Below, piece after piece: positions 1-9,493 of a DNA stretch of 12,366 nucleotides. The translations under genes and the position numbers were made by a program. Position 1 is the stretch's first letter. The number at the start of each line of letters is the position of its first letter. Location: the NCBI GenBank assembly GCA_003460745.1, contig QTVU01000062.1, positions 1-12,366 of the forward strand, read 5' to 3'. The notes beneath the pieces are model-generated. The model saw only the letters and a program-made list of their open reading frames with translations. It was not told the origin of the DNA and searched no databases. Source of the stretch: Firmicutes bacterium AM55-24TS. GTDB taxonomy: Bacteria > Bacillota > Clostridia > UBA1381.

Positions 1-27
1 TTAGAAAGGAAAAGGATAGGTGTTTAA

Positions 28-2892
28 ATGAGTAAATTACTAAAAATTAATGTACTATGTATTGTTATTTCTATGTTGATAAATATTTTCCCTGATATAG
101 TTGGAGCAGAGGATTATTTATGGGGAAATATGAACAGTTCAGAAATGTTTAATGTCGATGATTATATTACATCAGCAGAAGAAATAGACAATGATAATGA
201 AAATGACTATGTTGAGCCATATAAGCAGTTTCTCATTAAATATATTGATAATAATGGTGAAAAGTTGGGAATTGAAAAAACTTACATAAATCCGTATTTT
301 GACATGATACAACTTTCTTCTGAAATTGATACAGAACAATATATTAAAAATCTTAAAGAAAATAACGAAAATATTGCTTATATTCAACAAGACTATAAAC
401 TGATTTTATCCACTTCGGATACGGAAACAGAAACTGTACCAGAAACAAATATAGAGGAGACTAATCCTTTTGGATTGAAAACGATATATCCTAAAGAACT
501 ATTTCCTACAAATCAATCACAAGAAACAAATATTGCGGATTCAGTCATTGACACAAATAATGTTATTGTTGCCGTTATTGATTCTGGTATTGATATTGAA
601 CACGATGCGCTTAAAGACAATATATTTGTAAATAGCGCTGAGATAGCAAACAATAGTGATTCTGATAATAATGGATATATTGATGATATTTCAGGATGGG
701 ATTTTGTTAATAATACTTCTTTATCTTATGGGCATAATCAAATAGTAGAATATAGCCACGGAACTCATGTTGCAGGTATTATTGCTGGCAATTCTGATGA
801 AATTCAAGGTGTACATTCTAAAGCTCAAATATTACCACTAAAAGCTTTTGAAAGTGGTAGTGGCTATACAAGCGATATTATACGAGCAATAAATTATGCA
901 GAAGAAATGGGAGCTAAAATAGTAAACTGTAGTTTTGGCTCAAATGATGATAATGAAGCATTAAAAGAAACAATTGAATACTCTAACATGCTATTTATTT
1001 GTGCAGCAGGAAATCAATCGATAAATATAGATGAAACTCCATTTTATCCAGCTTCTTTTGATTTAGACAATATAATTTCCGTTGGAGCAATTAATGCAGA
1101 TAATAGTCTTGCTTATTTTTCAAATTACGGTAAAACAGTTGATGTTGCCGTAAATGGTATGAGTGTGAAATCATCAGTGCCAGAAAATGAATATGGTAAT
1201 AGTTCAGGCACATCATCAGCGACAGCGTATATTAGTGGAGTTATTTCAAATAATGTAGATGGAATTTCTGATAGTTCTTGCATAGATGTTGCAAAGAGTT
1301 TTATAGACAGCATATCAGATATAATGGAAGTAGAAGAAACAGATATAAAAATTAAAATATTACCGACTATACAAGAGTCAAATGAAATTGATGATATAAA
1401 TACACAGATCATGAGCCAAGCAACATATGCTGGATATCCTAATTCTCAGGGACATCTTACTCAAATTGCGGCCGGAGGTTATCATTCTGCTGTTGTTATT
1501 GATGATAATGTCTACTTGTTTGGCAGTATAGATGCAATAAGTGGAAGATATAATTGGAGGGATGAAGATGTTATTGCACCAGGACTTAAAATGTTTGGCG
1601 TAGATAAGAATGGTATTCCTGCATCATTTTCAGTCAAAAAAGTAAGTACACGTGGAGATCATAATCTTATATTACTGAGTGATGGCACAGTACGTTCTGT
1701 AGGTGCAAACCAATATGGACAATTAGGAATTGGCAAAATTAACGGGCAAACAACAAGTGGGAATGAATCAACGTGGCAAGTATTGGGGTTAACCAATATA
1801 GTTGATATAGCTGCAGGACATCAGTTTTCTATGGCATTAGATTCAAGTGGACGTGTATATGCTTGGGGAAATAATAAAAATGGACAAATAGGAAATGGTT
1901 CGACATATACTTTTTTCACAACACCACAGCTTGTTTCAAGTATTAGTGATATTAATAAAATTAGTGCAGGATATTATCATGCATTGGCACAAAGCGCAAA
2001 TGGAACAGTTTATGGTTGGGGGAATTCTGGGAATGGAGCATTAGGTAAAATAGAAGAAACTAAATGTTATTCTCCAATACAAATAGATATTGGAGATGTA
2101 GAAAAAATATTCGCAGGAATGGATAGTAGCTTTTTTATAAAAGATGACGGTACCGTTTATGCGTGCGGAAATAATAGTTATGGACAGTTGGGAAATGGAA
2201 CATTAAATTCGAGAACATCAATAGAAGTTGTTGATATTACTAATGTTGATGATATATCAACAGGTTTCTCTACTTTGTTTTTACAAAAGGATGGTACTGT
2301 ATATGGTTGTGGTTTAAATGCGTATGGTGAATTAGGAATTGGAAATACAAATGCTAACGTTAGAAGTATAACTAAAATTTTCAGTGAATGTGCAGCAATT
2401 TCCGCAGGAGGGCACCATTCATTATTTTTAGGAAAAGACGGTTATATATACGCGGCAGGAAGAAATCAACGGAAGCAATGCGGGTTTTACGACATATCAA
2501 AAAATTATTTGAAACCAACTGAAATACAAGCATTTGATGAAGACCTTACAATATATGATTATATATCACAAAGTAAAACTATAGAAATTGCTTCTGGAAA
2601 CCTATATACATTTGCAGTGATGATAGATGCTATGTCTGACATACAAAACAAAATATTTACTGTGTCTTATGATGCATCTAAGTTGAGTTTGGATGATGCA
2701 TGCATGCAAACATGGAAAAAAGATATATCAATTGGAAATGTAGATGACACAGATATTACTTTAATTTCAAAAACCGATTCACAAATTCAATTTAAAGTAA
2801 ATCAGTGGCATCCCAAAGCGGGAACTGTTAATTTGATTGGATTTAAATCATTAACAGATGGCACAACAACTATAAAAGTTATAGTAGAGTAA
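28..2892 (+). CDS. Secreted subtilisin-like (S8) serine protease fused to an RCC1-type beta-propeller
   Basis: Predicted exported serine endopeptidase, 954 residues. A Sec signal peptide (hydrophobic core, VGA/ED, likely cut after A27) is followed at about 64-127 by a segment resembling an inhibitor-I9 pro-region. The S8 domain spans about 170-420. Its catalytic residues are all present: D185 in VAVIDSG, H244 in SHGTHVAG, oxyanion N329 in AAGN and S396 in SGTSSAT, so it should be active. Residues about 479-865 hold seven RCC1-like blades (motifs such as VYAWGNNKNGQIGNG and VYACGNNSYGQLGNG) plus a closing strand, EIASGNLYTFAV near 855, fitting a seven-bladed propeller. About 872-954 looks like a beta-sandwich. 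No LPXTG or SLH anchor is visible, so release or non-covalent surface attachment is likely. The start has an AGG-rich ribosome site ending 7 nt upstream. The Rhs gene begins 18 bp after the stop, suggesting an operon. Substrate unknown; maturation of the Rhs protein is an inference. Confidence 0.93.
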   Translation: MSKLLKINVLCIVISMLINIFPDIVGAEDYLWGNMNSSEMFNVDDYITSAEEIDNDNENDYVEPYKQFLIKYIDNNGEKLGIEKTYINPYFDMIQLSSEIDTEQYIKNLKENNENIAYIQQDYKLILSTSDTETETVPETNIEETNPFGLKTIYPKELFPTNQSQETNIADSVIDTNNVIVAVIDSGIDIEHDALKDNIFVNSAEIANNSDSDNNGYIDDISGWDFVNNTSLSYGHNQIVEYSHGTHVAGIIAGNSDEIQGVHSKAQILPLKAFESGSGYTSDIIRAINYAEEMGAKIVNCSFGSNDDNEALKETIEYSNMLFICAAGNQSINIDETPFYPASFDLDNIISVGAINADNSLAYFSNYGKTVDVAVNGMSVKSSVPENEYGNSSGTSSATAYISGVISNNVDGISDSSCIDVAKSFIDSISDIMEVEETDIKIKILPTIQESNEIDDINTQIMSQATYAGYPNSQGHLTQIAAGGYHSAVVIDDNVYLFGSIDAISGRYNWRDEDVIAPGLKMFGVDKNGIPASFSVKKVSTRGDHNLILLSDGTVRSVGANQYGQLGIGKINGQTTSGNESTWQVLGLTNIVDIAAGHQFSMALDSSGRVYAWGNNKNGQIGNGSTYTFFTTPQLVSSISDINKISAGYYHALAQSANGTVYGWGNSGNGALGKIEETKCYSPIQIDIGDVEKIFAGMDSSFFIKDDGTVYACGNNSYGQLGNGTLNSRTSIEVVDITNVDDISTGFSTLFLQKDGTVYGCGLNAYGELGIGNTNANVRSITKIFSECAAISAGGHHSLFLGKDGYIYAAGRNQRKQCGFYDISKNYLKPTEIQAFDEDLTIYDYISQSKTIEIASGNLYTFAVMIDAMSDIQNKIFTVSYDASKLSLDDACMQTWKKDISIGNVDDTDITLISKTDSQIQFKVNQWHPKAGTVNLIGFKSLTDGTTTIKVIVE

Positions 2893-2910
2893 TGAAGAAA
2901 GGGGGAAATT

Positions 2911-5900
2911 ATGAAAAAATTAGCAAAATTCACATCAACGCTACTTGTAATATCGATGGTTTTATCGAGTATTGCATATGCAGGAGAGTTATCAGAAACA
3001 GAGTCTTTAAACGATCAAATAACATTTGCAATATCATATGGTATGGATAAGATTAAAAATACAGTTGTTGATATATTATCTATTGATAGTGAAGAAAAAA
3101 ATGATGATAATATCAAAAAACAAAAATTTGAATATCCGGGCATGGAACTTACGGATAAGGATATAAAAACTTTATATGATATGGGATATTCAATGCTGGA
3201 CATTTCAAATGCTATCACATTATCAGAATATTGTGATGAAACACCATATCAAATTTTACAGATAAAAGGCGTTCAGCAAAAGCGTAATGAACAACAAACT
3301 AATTTGATGTCCGACAATGGAAATGCAGAAAATATATCTGAAGAACCAACGTGGACTCAGGTGAAACAGAATTTAAATTTGTCAGAAGATGTTAAGATAG
3401 ATGAAAACTCTGAAATCATATATGATGGAGAGCCTGATGATATTGAAACTATTTTTAGACAATTAGGAATTAATGAAATTTTAAAAGAAAATAACTTTCA
3501 AGAATCAGAGATAAGCGAGTCCATAGAAAGCGGTGTTATTGAATCAACCAATATAGATAAAAATATCAATGAAGAACAATTAGATAATAATACTCAAAAT
3601 ACTATTTTTATTTCTAATGCACCGAGTGATTCTGATGAAATAGAACCTATGTCAGCCAGTAACGATGATAATAACATTGTATCGTTATATAATGGTTCGA
3701 TATATCCTATGTTTAAATATGATAACGAAAAAACAAGTGGATATTCTGTGGAATCAGGAGTTGATATTAATCCTGTCAGTGGCAATTTAATGACGGTAGA
3801 AAATGACTTAAATTTAAAAGGTATAAATGGTCTTGATTTAAACTTAAATAGAGTATATAGTTCAGAGAGAGCTAATATGCTTGATGCTGTTGCTAAGGTG
3901 ACAGATGAAACTAAACATAGCAAAATTGGGTATTATAGAATCAATGCTGCTGCAGAAATTACAATAACATATAGAGAGTCCACAACAAATGGTGGAACAA
4001 TTCAAACCACAAAATATTCGGATGCACTTACATTGGTACCGCCTCAAGAAAACGGGAACTCTTATATATATAGTGCAGTGCGAGATCAATATGTAGATGA
4101 ACAAATAGACAGAGGTAATATTTCAAGTTTGTTTGCTCATAGCCAAGAAGCTGAACAAGCCAGAACTGATGCGTATGACGGAAAATATGATAAAACCATA
4201 TCTTTTAAAAATGGCAGAATTGCACAAATAAATATATCAATTGTAAATGATATGGACTGCATTACAAAAAATGAATGCTTTGTCACAATTCCGGACATTC
4301 CTTATGAAACAGAAGAACAATTTGTTAACAAAAATAGAAGTTTTTCTGACTTAGGTGTTGGTTGGGAATTTGATTTCCCTTATATCGAAATAAAAAATGA
4401 AACAAGATATATTGACTACGAAGAAAGGGAAATTCCATATGAATATTTTCATTATGGAACAAAAGGTACATGGTGTTTTGAGAAAGGTTCAACATATTCT
4501 AACCTTGTAGGATATTATCTGAAAGATATGCAATTATCTTATTATAATTCAAAATTTGATGGACGTTCGACAAGTTATTTATTAACAGAAGCTGATGGTA
4601 AAAAGAGTTATTTTGGAACTCGTGGGGAATTATTGGGTGTAGAAGATAGATTCGGAAATCAAATACGTTTTTATTATGGGAACAATCTTCATAATTATTA
4701 TGTTTTAAATAAAATAATCGACAGTGTTGGACGAGAGGTAACATTTGACTATAAGCCAAAGACGACAATTGAAAAATATGATAATTTTACTCAATCAACA
4801 ATTGATGTAGATAGATATACTATAGTGGTTACTGTGAAAGAACCTACATCAAATACAACAAAATCTATAACATACACAAAAGATCAAATATTTGGAGTAA
4901 GATTAACTTATACAGATATTGATGGTGAGGAACATACTACTGATATATCTGATAGCCTTAACAGTCAGCCCAATCCTAAATTATTTAACTTAACAGTAGT
5001 TACGGATTCAGAGGGCTTATCAACAAAATATAGTTATGATAATAGCTACAGTTTACTTTCTATAACTGATAAAAACTTAGAAGCACACGGTACTGAAATA
5101 CCGTATTCATATATGAATTCAATATCATACCCAACAGGTGCTTTATATATCTTTTCAAAAAAAGATAGGAAAGATAATTTCGGTACTGATGGTATTAGGG
5201 GATACTCAGCCTATTCTACAGCTACACTAAAAAACTATTATTTTAATGAAAATACTAATAAGATTAGCAATTTTAATGTTAGTAGTAAAACTATTGTCCA
5301 TAATAATTCAATAAAAGAAACATCAAATCCTGCAACACAGTTGACAACAGCATCAGGCTATCCATATTACAGAAATATAAAAGAAATACCTTCTAATATA
5401 AAATATGTAGTCGGCATAGAGAACAAAGATTTTAAGAAAGATGGAGAAAAAAGATTAACAACCAATTCATATATATACCAAAATGATGAATTACTGCTAG
5501 CAGATAGTACAGTTGAAGGTGTAGGAACACAAATCGTTGATGGGATAACATCTTATCCGGCATTCATGCGAACAACAACATCATACTCATATAATAATAA
5601 AAATCTATGTGAGAATCAAGAAACAAAAACATTCTCCGACTCGGAAAACGATACTCATAACAATTATGTTATGAGTAAAATTCAAAGAACTTACGATGCT
5701 TGGGGAAATGTTTTAACTGAAACGTTAAATGGTGATACTAATCGCAAAACTACATATACATACAATTCTACTTATCACTATCCTATAAAAAAGGAATATA
5801 AACGTGATTCAGACACAACTATTGTAGAAAATTATACTCCAAATACGGACCAAAAGACAATTAAAGAAAGTACGATCATAGAAAATAATAGTACTAAGAA

Positions 5901-8900
5901 AAAATCAACATATGAATATGATACATACGGCAATGTCACGAAAGAAATTCGATATGGTGTAAATGGCGATATGAGCCAATGTTCAACTACTGATTACAAA
6001 TATTCAGATAGTGATAATATTATATCAAATGCCTATGTCACATCTGCAAATGTGTCTAATTTAAAAGATGTTGACGGTATGGAATTAAGCGATGTTAAGC
6101 AGAATATTGTTTATGACTGTTGGGGAAACGTAATTAAAGAAACGGACTGCAATGGAAATGTTTATCAATATGAATATGATAAAAATAATCGTCTGACAAA
6201 AGAAATTAATCCTGATAATAGCTACAAAACTTATAGTTATGATATTGAATATACAGTAACAAGTAAAATAATCAAAAATCAAATTACAGAGACCGATGAA
6301 AACGGCAAGAAAATTCAGCATAACTACAATAGTATTGGTGATTTAATATCTGAATATAATGTGACTGATAACAAAAAAATGTTGTCATATGAGTATGCCT
6401 ATAAAAATGGAAAGGATATTATACAGACATATAGCAATGTAAATAATTCATCAGAGACGGTAACTTCATATGATGCACTTGGAAGAAAATTATCAAGTGA
6501 GGTTATTGACAACGATGGTAATACTATCTCAAAGCAAACATATGAATATGAAGTGTTGCCTACGGAAAAGCAGTTTAAAACAATCACAACTATAATTGGT
6601 GATACCACTGAAGAAAATGTGAAAAATATACAGTATACTGATATTTACGGAAATGTCGTGAAAGAGGAAACGGTTTATAATGAAGACGGAGCAGAAAAAA
6701 TTGCAACCACTGAATACACCTATGATTATCTCGGCAATGTAAAAACTGTACGAGAGCCTCGCGCAAAGGATGAAAATTGGGCTGCAAGCCAATACACTGC
6801 ACAATATGACTATGATGTGTTTGGCAATGTTATAAAAGAAACTGATATTAACGGTAAAAGTATAGTAAACACTTATGACGGACTTGGCAATCTTATTTCT
6901 GTAAAGGACAAGAATGGCAACAAAACTACAAATACTTATGACAACCTCGGCAGATTACTTCAAGAGCAAAATCCATTCCAAAAGGCTGGTACAAACACAA
7001 TATACGCAACAAATAAATATTATTATGATGGCAACGGAAATGTGATAAAATCACAGACCGCAAATAATGCTACAGGCTCAAGCTCATCCTACACAACAAC
7101 AGAATATCAGTATAATTGGCAAAATCAGCCAACAAAAGTAATAGGATATGATGGGGACAATGTTGCAAACAGTGTGTTGTATTATTATGATAGTGTTGGA
7201 AATTTGCGAGCGATGTTCACCGGTGATGTTGCTAATGCGACAGCATATGCTTCCAATGATATTGTCAATGCAGGTGATTATGCTGTTACAAAATACACAT
7301 ATGACAGTATGAATAGATGTATTACACAGACAGATGCACTTGGACAAACAATAACCAACACTTATGACATCAATGGCAATCTTATAAAAACTATTGACAG
7401 AAATGGCAATACGCTGAATTATATTTATGACGGACTGAATCAACTGACACAAAAAAGTTCGAGTAAGACGGGTGATGACACTTATACTTATGCATACAAT
7501 AAAAAAGGAAATCGTACAAGTATGAGCGGTGGCGGTGTAAATACTACCTACAATTATAACAATCTTGGACAATTAGCAAAAGAAACATTGACAAATGGCA
7601 TAGTTAAGGAGTATACTTATGATATGAACGGTAACCGTAAGAGTTTTCAACTTAAGAGGGATAACTCCATTCAATATACACTTACTTATGACTATGACAA
7701 GCGCAATCAGCTTACAAAAGTATATGAGGACGGTACAGTAAAAGCTGAATATACATATAATCCTGATGGAACATTGAAAAAATCATCATATGGAAGTCAG
7801 ACAACTGAATATACATATAACCTTGCCAATTTACTTACCGAAGTAAATAACTCAAATGGAAGTACACAGATTTCAAAGTATAGCTACACATACTATGTAG
7901 ATGGAAACCAAAAGAGTAAATTTGAGAGTGTTGCAGGAATTGATAAAGGTACAACGACTTATACTTATGATGGTTTGAATAGACTTGTGCAGGAACAGAC
8001 TCCGGATAACACCTATAGCTATCAATACGACATCTATGGCAACAGAAGTCGATTGACGCGTAGTAGTGGAAACTCGGTAGAATATACATATGATAAAAAT
8101 AATAGACTTATACAGCAAGTTGACGGTGATAAAACAACAAAATTTTGGTATGACCCTAATGGTAATCAGATTTCAAGCATGACAACACATCCAAGTACAA
8201 AATATGTACCTGAGATGAAATTTGAACTTGTGGGTGAAGATACCAGCAGTTATAGCGAATATGACAGTTGGAATCAGCTTACAAAGACAATGCAGAATGG
8301 CAAAACAGCAAGTTATACTTATAACGGTGATGGGCTTCGCATGAGTAAGACCGTTGACGGAAAGACAACAAAACATATATGGGACGGTACAGATATAGTA
8401 GGAGATGTGACAGACGGAACTGTAACGAAGTATATTCGTGGTCTACAGCTTATTTCATCAAAGAATGGCAGCAATGAAAACTTCTATACATATAACGGAC
8501 ACGGTGATGTTGTTCAACTTACAAACAGTACAGGTGCTATAACAAAGCAGTATAATTATGATGCGTTTGGTGTGGAAACAAACAAAACGAATAATGATAC
8601 GAACCCATTCAGATATTGTGGTGAGTATTATGATATAGAAACCGACAGTGTATATCTAAGGGCAAGATATTACCGTACAACCACTGGACAGTTTATATCT
8701 GAAGATCCTATACAAAGCAGAGTTAATTGGTATAATTACTGCGATGGAAATCCAATATCGCGCATTGATCCTACTGGTGAAAAATGGTTTAATCTGGATG
8801 ATGCAAAGAAGTTTATTAGTTTTAAGATAAATTATTTATCGTGGTGTGTTGATATATTAAATAAATATGGTTCCAATATAAATAATATCATAGGGGTTTC

Positions 8901-9426
8901 GGGATTTTATTATGCAGAAAGTCAAGGTATTTTTTATAGCCATATAAACGCATGGCAACGAGATTGGGGTTATAATAATTTTTATGATTGGGTAGCAGAA
9001 CGAACTTTGAATATAGAATATATTGCAGTCTTTTTTGAATACGGTGAACGAACATGGAGAATTGAATTTTGGAAAGGTGATTATGGTCCGACTATTGGTG
9101 CAGAGGTTGGAGTGTATTATAATAATCCAAACATCCCAGGTCATTATGACAGTGTTGATAATAGTAATCTTTTGAAAATGTCGATGAATTTATCGACAAA
9201 GGATGGAGAGCAGTTGTTTAGTAGATCACCTGTAGAAACATGGTGGCTAACAGGATTTAAAATACATTCTGATTTGGATTCATCAGACTTAGAATTGCTA
9301 GTAAGAATTTGTTTTAAGGATTCTGCCATGAGAAATGAATTTCAATATAATCTTACAAGTTTAAATGATGATAGTATAACCTATGAAGCAGTTTCAGATA
9401 CAGAAGGACTTATACATTGGAAATAG
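2911..9426 (+). CDS. Secreted Rhs/YD-repeat polymorphic toxin-like protein with a DUF4474 C-terminal tip
   Basis: Giant exported Rhs protein, 2171 residues, close in size to WapA-type proteins of Bacillus. Signal peptide with AYA/GE cleavage after A24. Residues about 25-270 are acidic and partly helical. VDINPVSGNL at 284-293, followed by LNLNRVYSSER, matches the entry motif of Rhs shells (DUF6531-like). YD repeats (for example YDAWGNV near 928) run from about 560 to 1900 and should form the hollow shell. The Rhs core lies at about 1861-1957, with LRARYYRTTTGQF, EDP (D1932) and RIDPTGE (D1953), the usual boundary where Rhs proteins autocleave. The remaining 214 residues are the variable tip. 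FYSHINAWQRDWGY, WRIEFWKGDYG, GAEVGVYY and WWLTGFK match my recollection of DUF4474. Tip activity is unknown. An AAAGGGGG ribosome site precedes the ATG. An ankyrin lipoprotein gene follows after 67 bp and is a candidate immunity gene. Family assignment is secure; toxin function is inferred. Confidence 0.93.
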   Translation: MKKLAKFTSTLLVISMVLSSIAYAGELSETESLNDQITFAISYGMDKIKNTVVDILSIDSEEKNDDNIKKQKFEYPGMELTDKDIKTLYDMGYSMLDISNAITLSEYCDETPYQILQIKGVQQKRNEQQTNLMSDNGNAENISEEPTWTQVKQNLNLSEDVKIDENSEIIYDGEPDDIETIFRQLGINEILKENNFQESEISESIESGVIESTNIDKNINEEQLDNNTQNTIFISNAPSDSDEIEPMSASNDDNNIVSLYNGSIYPMFKYDNEKTSGYSVESGVDINPVSGNLMTVENDLNLKGINGLDLNLNRVYSSERANMLDAVAKVTDETKHSKIGYYRINAAAEITITYRESTTNGGTIQTTKYSDALTLVPPQENGNSYIYSAVRDQYVDEQIDRGNISSLFAHSQEAEQARTDAYDGKYDKTISFKNGRIAQINISIVNDMDCITKNECFVTIPDIPYETEEQFVNKNRSFSDLGVGWEFDFPYIEIKNETRYIDYEEREIPYEYFHYGTKGTWCFEKGSTYSNLVGYYLKDMQLSYYNSKFDGRSTSYLLTEADGKKSYFGTRGELLGVEDRFGNQIRFYYGNNLHNYYVLNKIIDSVGREVTFDYKPKTTIEKYDNFTQSTIDVDRYTIVVTVKEPTSNTTKSITYTKDQIFGVRLTYTDIDGEEHTTDISDSLNSQPNPKLFNLTVVTDSEGLSTKYSYDNSYSLLSITDKNLEAHGTEIPYSYMNSISYPTGALYIFSKKDRKDNFGTDGIRGYSAYSTATLKNYYFNENTNKISNFNVSSKTIVHNNSIKETSNPATQLTTASGYPYYRNIKEIPSNIKYVVGIENKDFKKDGEKRLTTNSYIYQNDELLLADSTVEGVGTQIVDGITSYPAFMRTTTSYSYNNKNLCENQETKTFSDSENDTHNNYVMSKIQRTYDAWGNVLTETLNGDTNRKTTYTYNSTYHYPIKKEYKRDSDTTIVENYTPNTDQKTIKESTIIENNSTKKKSTYEYDTYGNVTKEIRYGVNGDMSQCSTTDYKYSDSDNIISNAYVTSANVSNLKDVDGMELSDVKQNIVYDCWGNVIKETDCNGNVYQYEYDKNNRLTKEINPDNSYKTYSYDIEYTVTSKIIKNQITETDENGKKIQHNYNSIGDLISEYNVTDNKKMLSYEYAYKNGKDIIQTYSNVNNSSETVTSYDALGRKLSSEVIDNDGNTISKQTYEYEVLPTEKQFKTITTIIGDTTEENVKNIQYTDIYGNVVKEETVYNEDGAEKIATTEYTYDYLGNVKTVREPRAKDENWAASQYTAQYDYDVFGNVIKETDINGKSIVNTYDGLGNLISVKDKNGNKTTNTYDNLGRLLQEQNPFQKAGTNTIYATNKYYYDGNGNVIKSQTANNATGSSSSYTTTEYQYNWQNQPTKVIGYDGDNVANSVLYYYDSVGNLRAMFTGDVANATAYASNDIVNAGDYAVTKYTYDSMNRCITQTDALGQTITNTYDINGNLIKTIDRNGNTLNYIYDGLNQLTQKSSSKTGDDTYTYAYNKKGNRTSMSGGGVNTTYNYNNLGQLAKETLTNGIVKEYTYDMNGNRKSFQLKRDNSIQYTLTYDYDKRNQLTKVYEDGTVKAEYTYNPDGTLKKSSYGSQTTEYTYNLANLLTEVNNSNGSTQISKYSYTYYVDGNQKSKFESVAGIDKGTTTYTYDGLNRLVQEQTPDNTYSYQYDIYGNRSRLTRSSGNSVEYTYDKNNRLIQQVDGDKTTKFWYDPNGNQISSMTTHPSTKYVPEMKFELVGEDTSSYSEYDSWNQLTKTMQNGKTASYTYNGDGLRMSKTVDGKTTKHIWDGTDIVGDVTDGTVTKYIRGLQLISSKNGSNENFYTYNGHGDVVQLTNSTGAITKQYNYDAFGVETNKTNNDTNPFRYCGEYYDIETDSVYLRARYYRTTTGQFISEDPIQSRVNWYNYCDGNPISRIDPTGEKWFNLDDAKKFISFKINYLSWCVDILNKYGSNINNIIGVSGFYYAESQGIFYSHINAWQRDWGYNNFYDWVAERTLNIEYIAVFFEYGERTWRIEFWKGDYGPTIGAEVGVYYNNPNIPGHYDSVDNSNLLKMSMNLSTKDGEQLFSRSPVETWWLTGFKIHSDLDSSDLELLVRICFKDSAMRNEFQYNLTSLNDDSITYEAVSDTEGLIHWK
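8331..8675 (+). repeat. Direct repeat, copy A: Rhs core segment inside the full-length gene
   Basis: This 345-bp segment encodes the end of the YD shell and most of the Rhs core, from GLRMSKTVDG to LRARYYR. It recurs at 11225-11570 with five substitutions (8360, 8388, 8392, 8432 and 8502) and one extra base in the other copy. The final 173 bp are identical. Beyond 8675 similarity decays over about 30 bp, and then the tips differ completely. It is long enough to serve as a homologous-recombination arm. Confidence 0.95.
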
Positions 9427-9493
9427 AAGACAAAATCAAAGACCTAAAATATTAATATTATAATGAAAATTTGGATAGAAGGGATATGAGCTA

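Noticed and set aside
7084..7572. Long open frame on the reverse strand inside the Rhs gene (162 codons), plus several shorter ones
   Set aside because: They lie opposite YD-repeat coding sequence, are rich in Ile/Cys/Ser as expected from reversing this codon use, and have no recognisable domain or convincing ribosome site.
7744..7830. Short repeated DNA words (GAATATACATATAA, 60 bp apart) within the Rhs gene
   Set aside because: These are the expected result of repeated YTYN and YD-type codons in the shell, not a separate repeat element.
8782..9426. Base-composition shift marking the Rhs tip as recently acquired
   Set aside because: A few hand-counted 60-bp blocks vary widely (about 20-35% GC) in the tip, overlapping the range just upstream (about 30-37%), so no clear break can be claimed.
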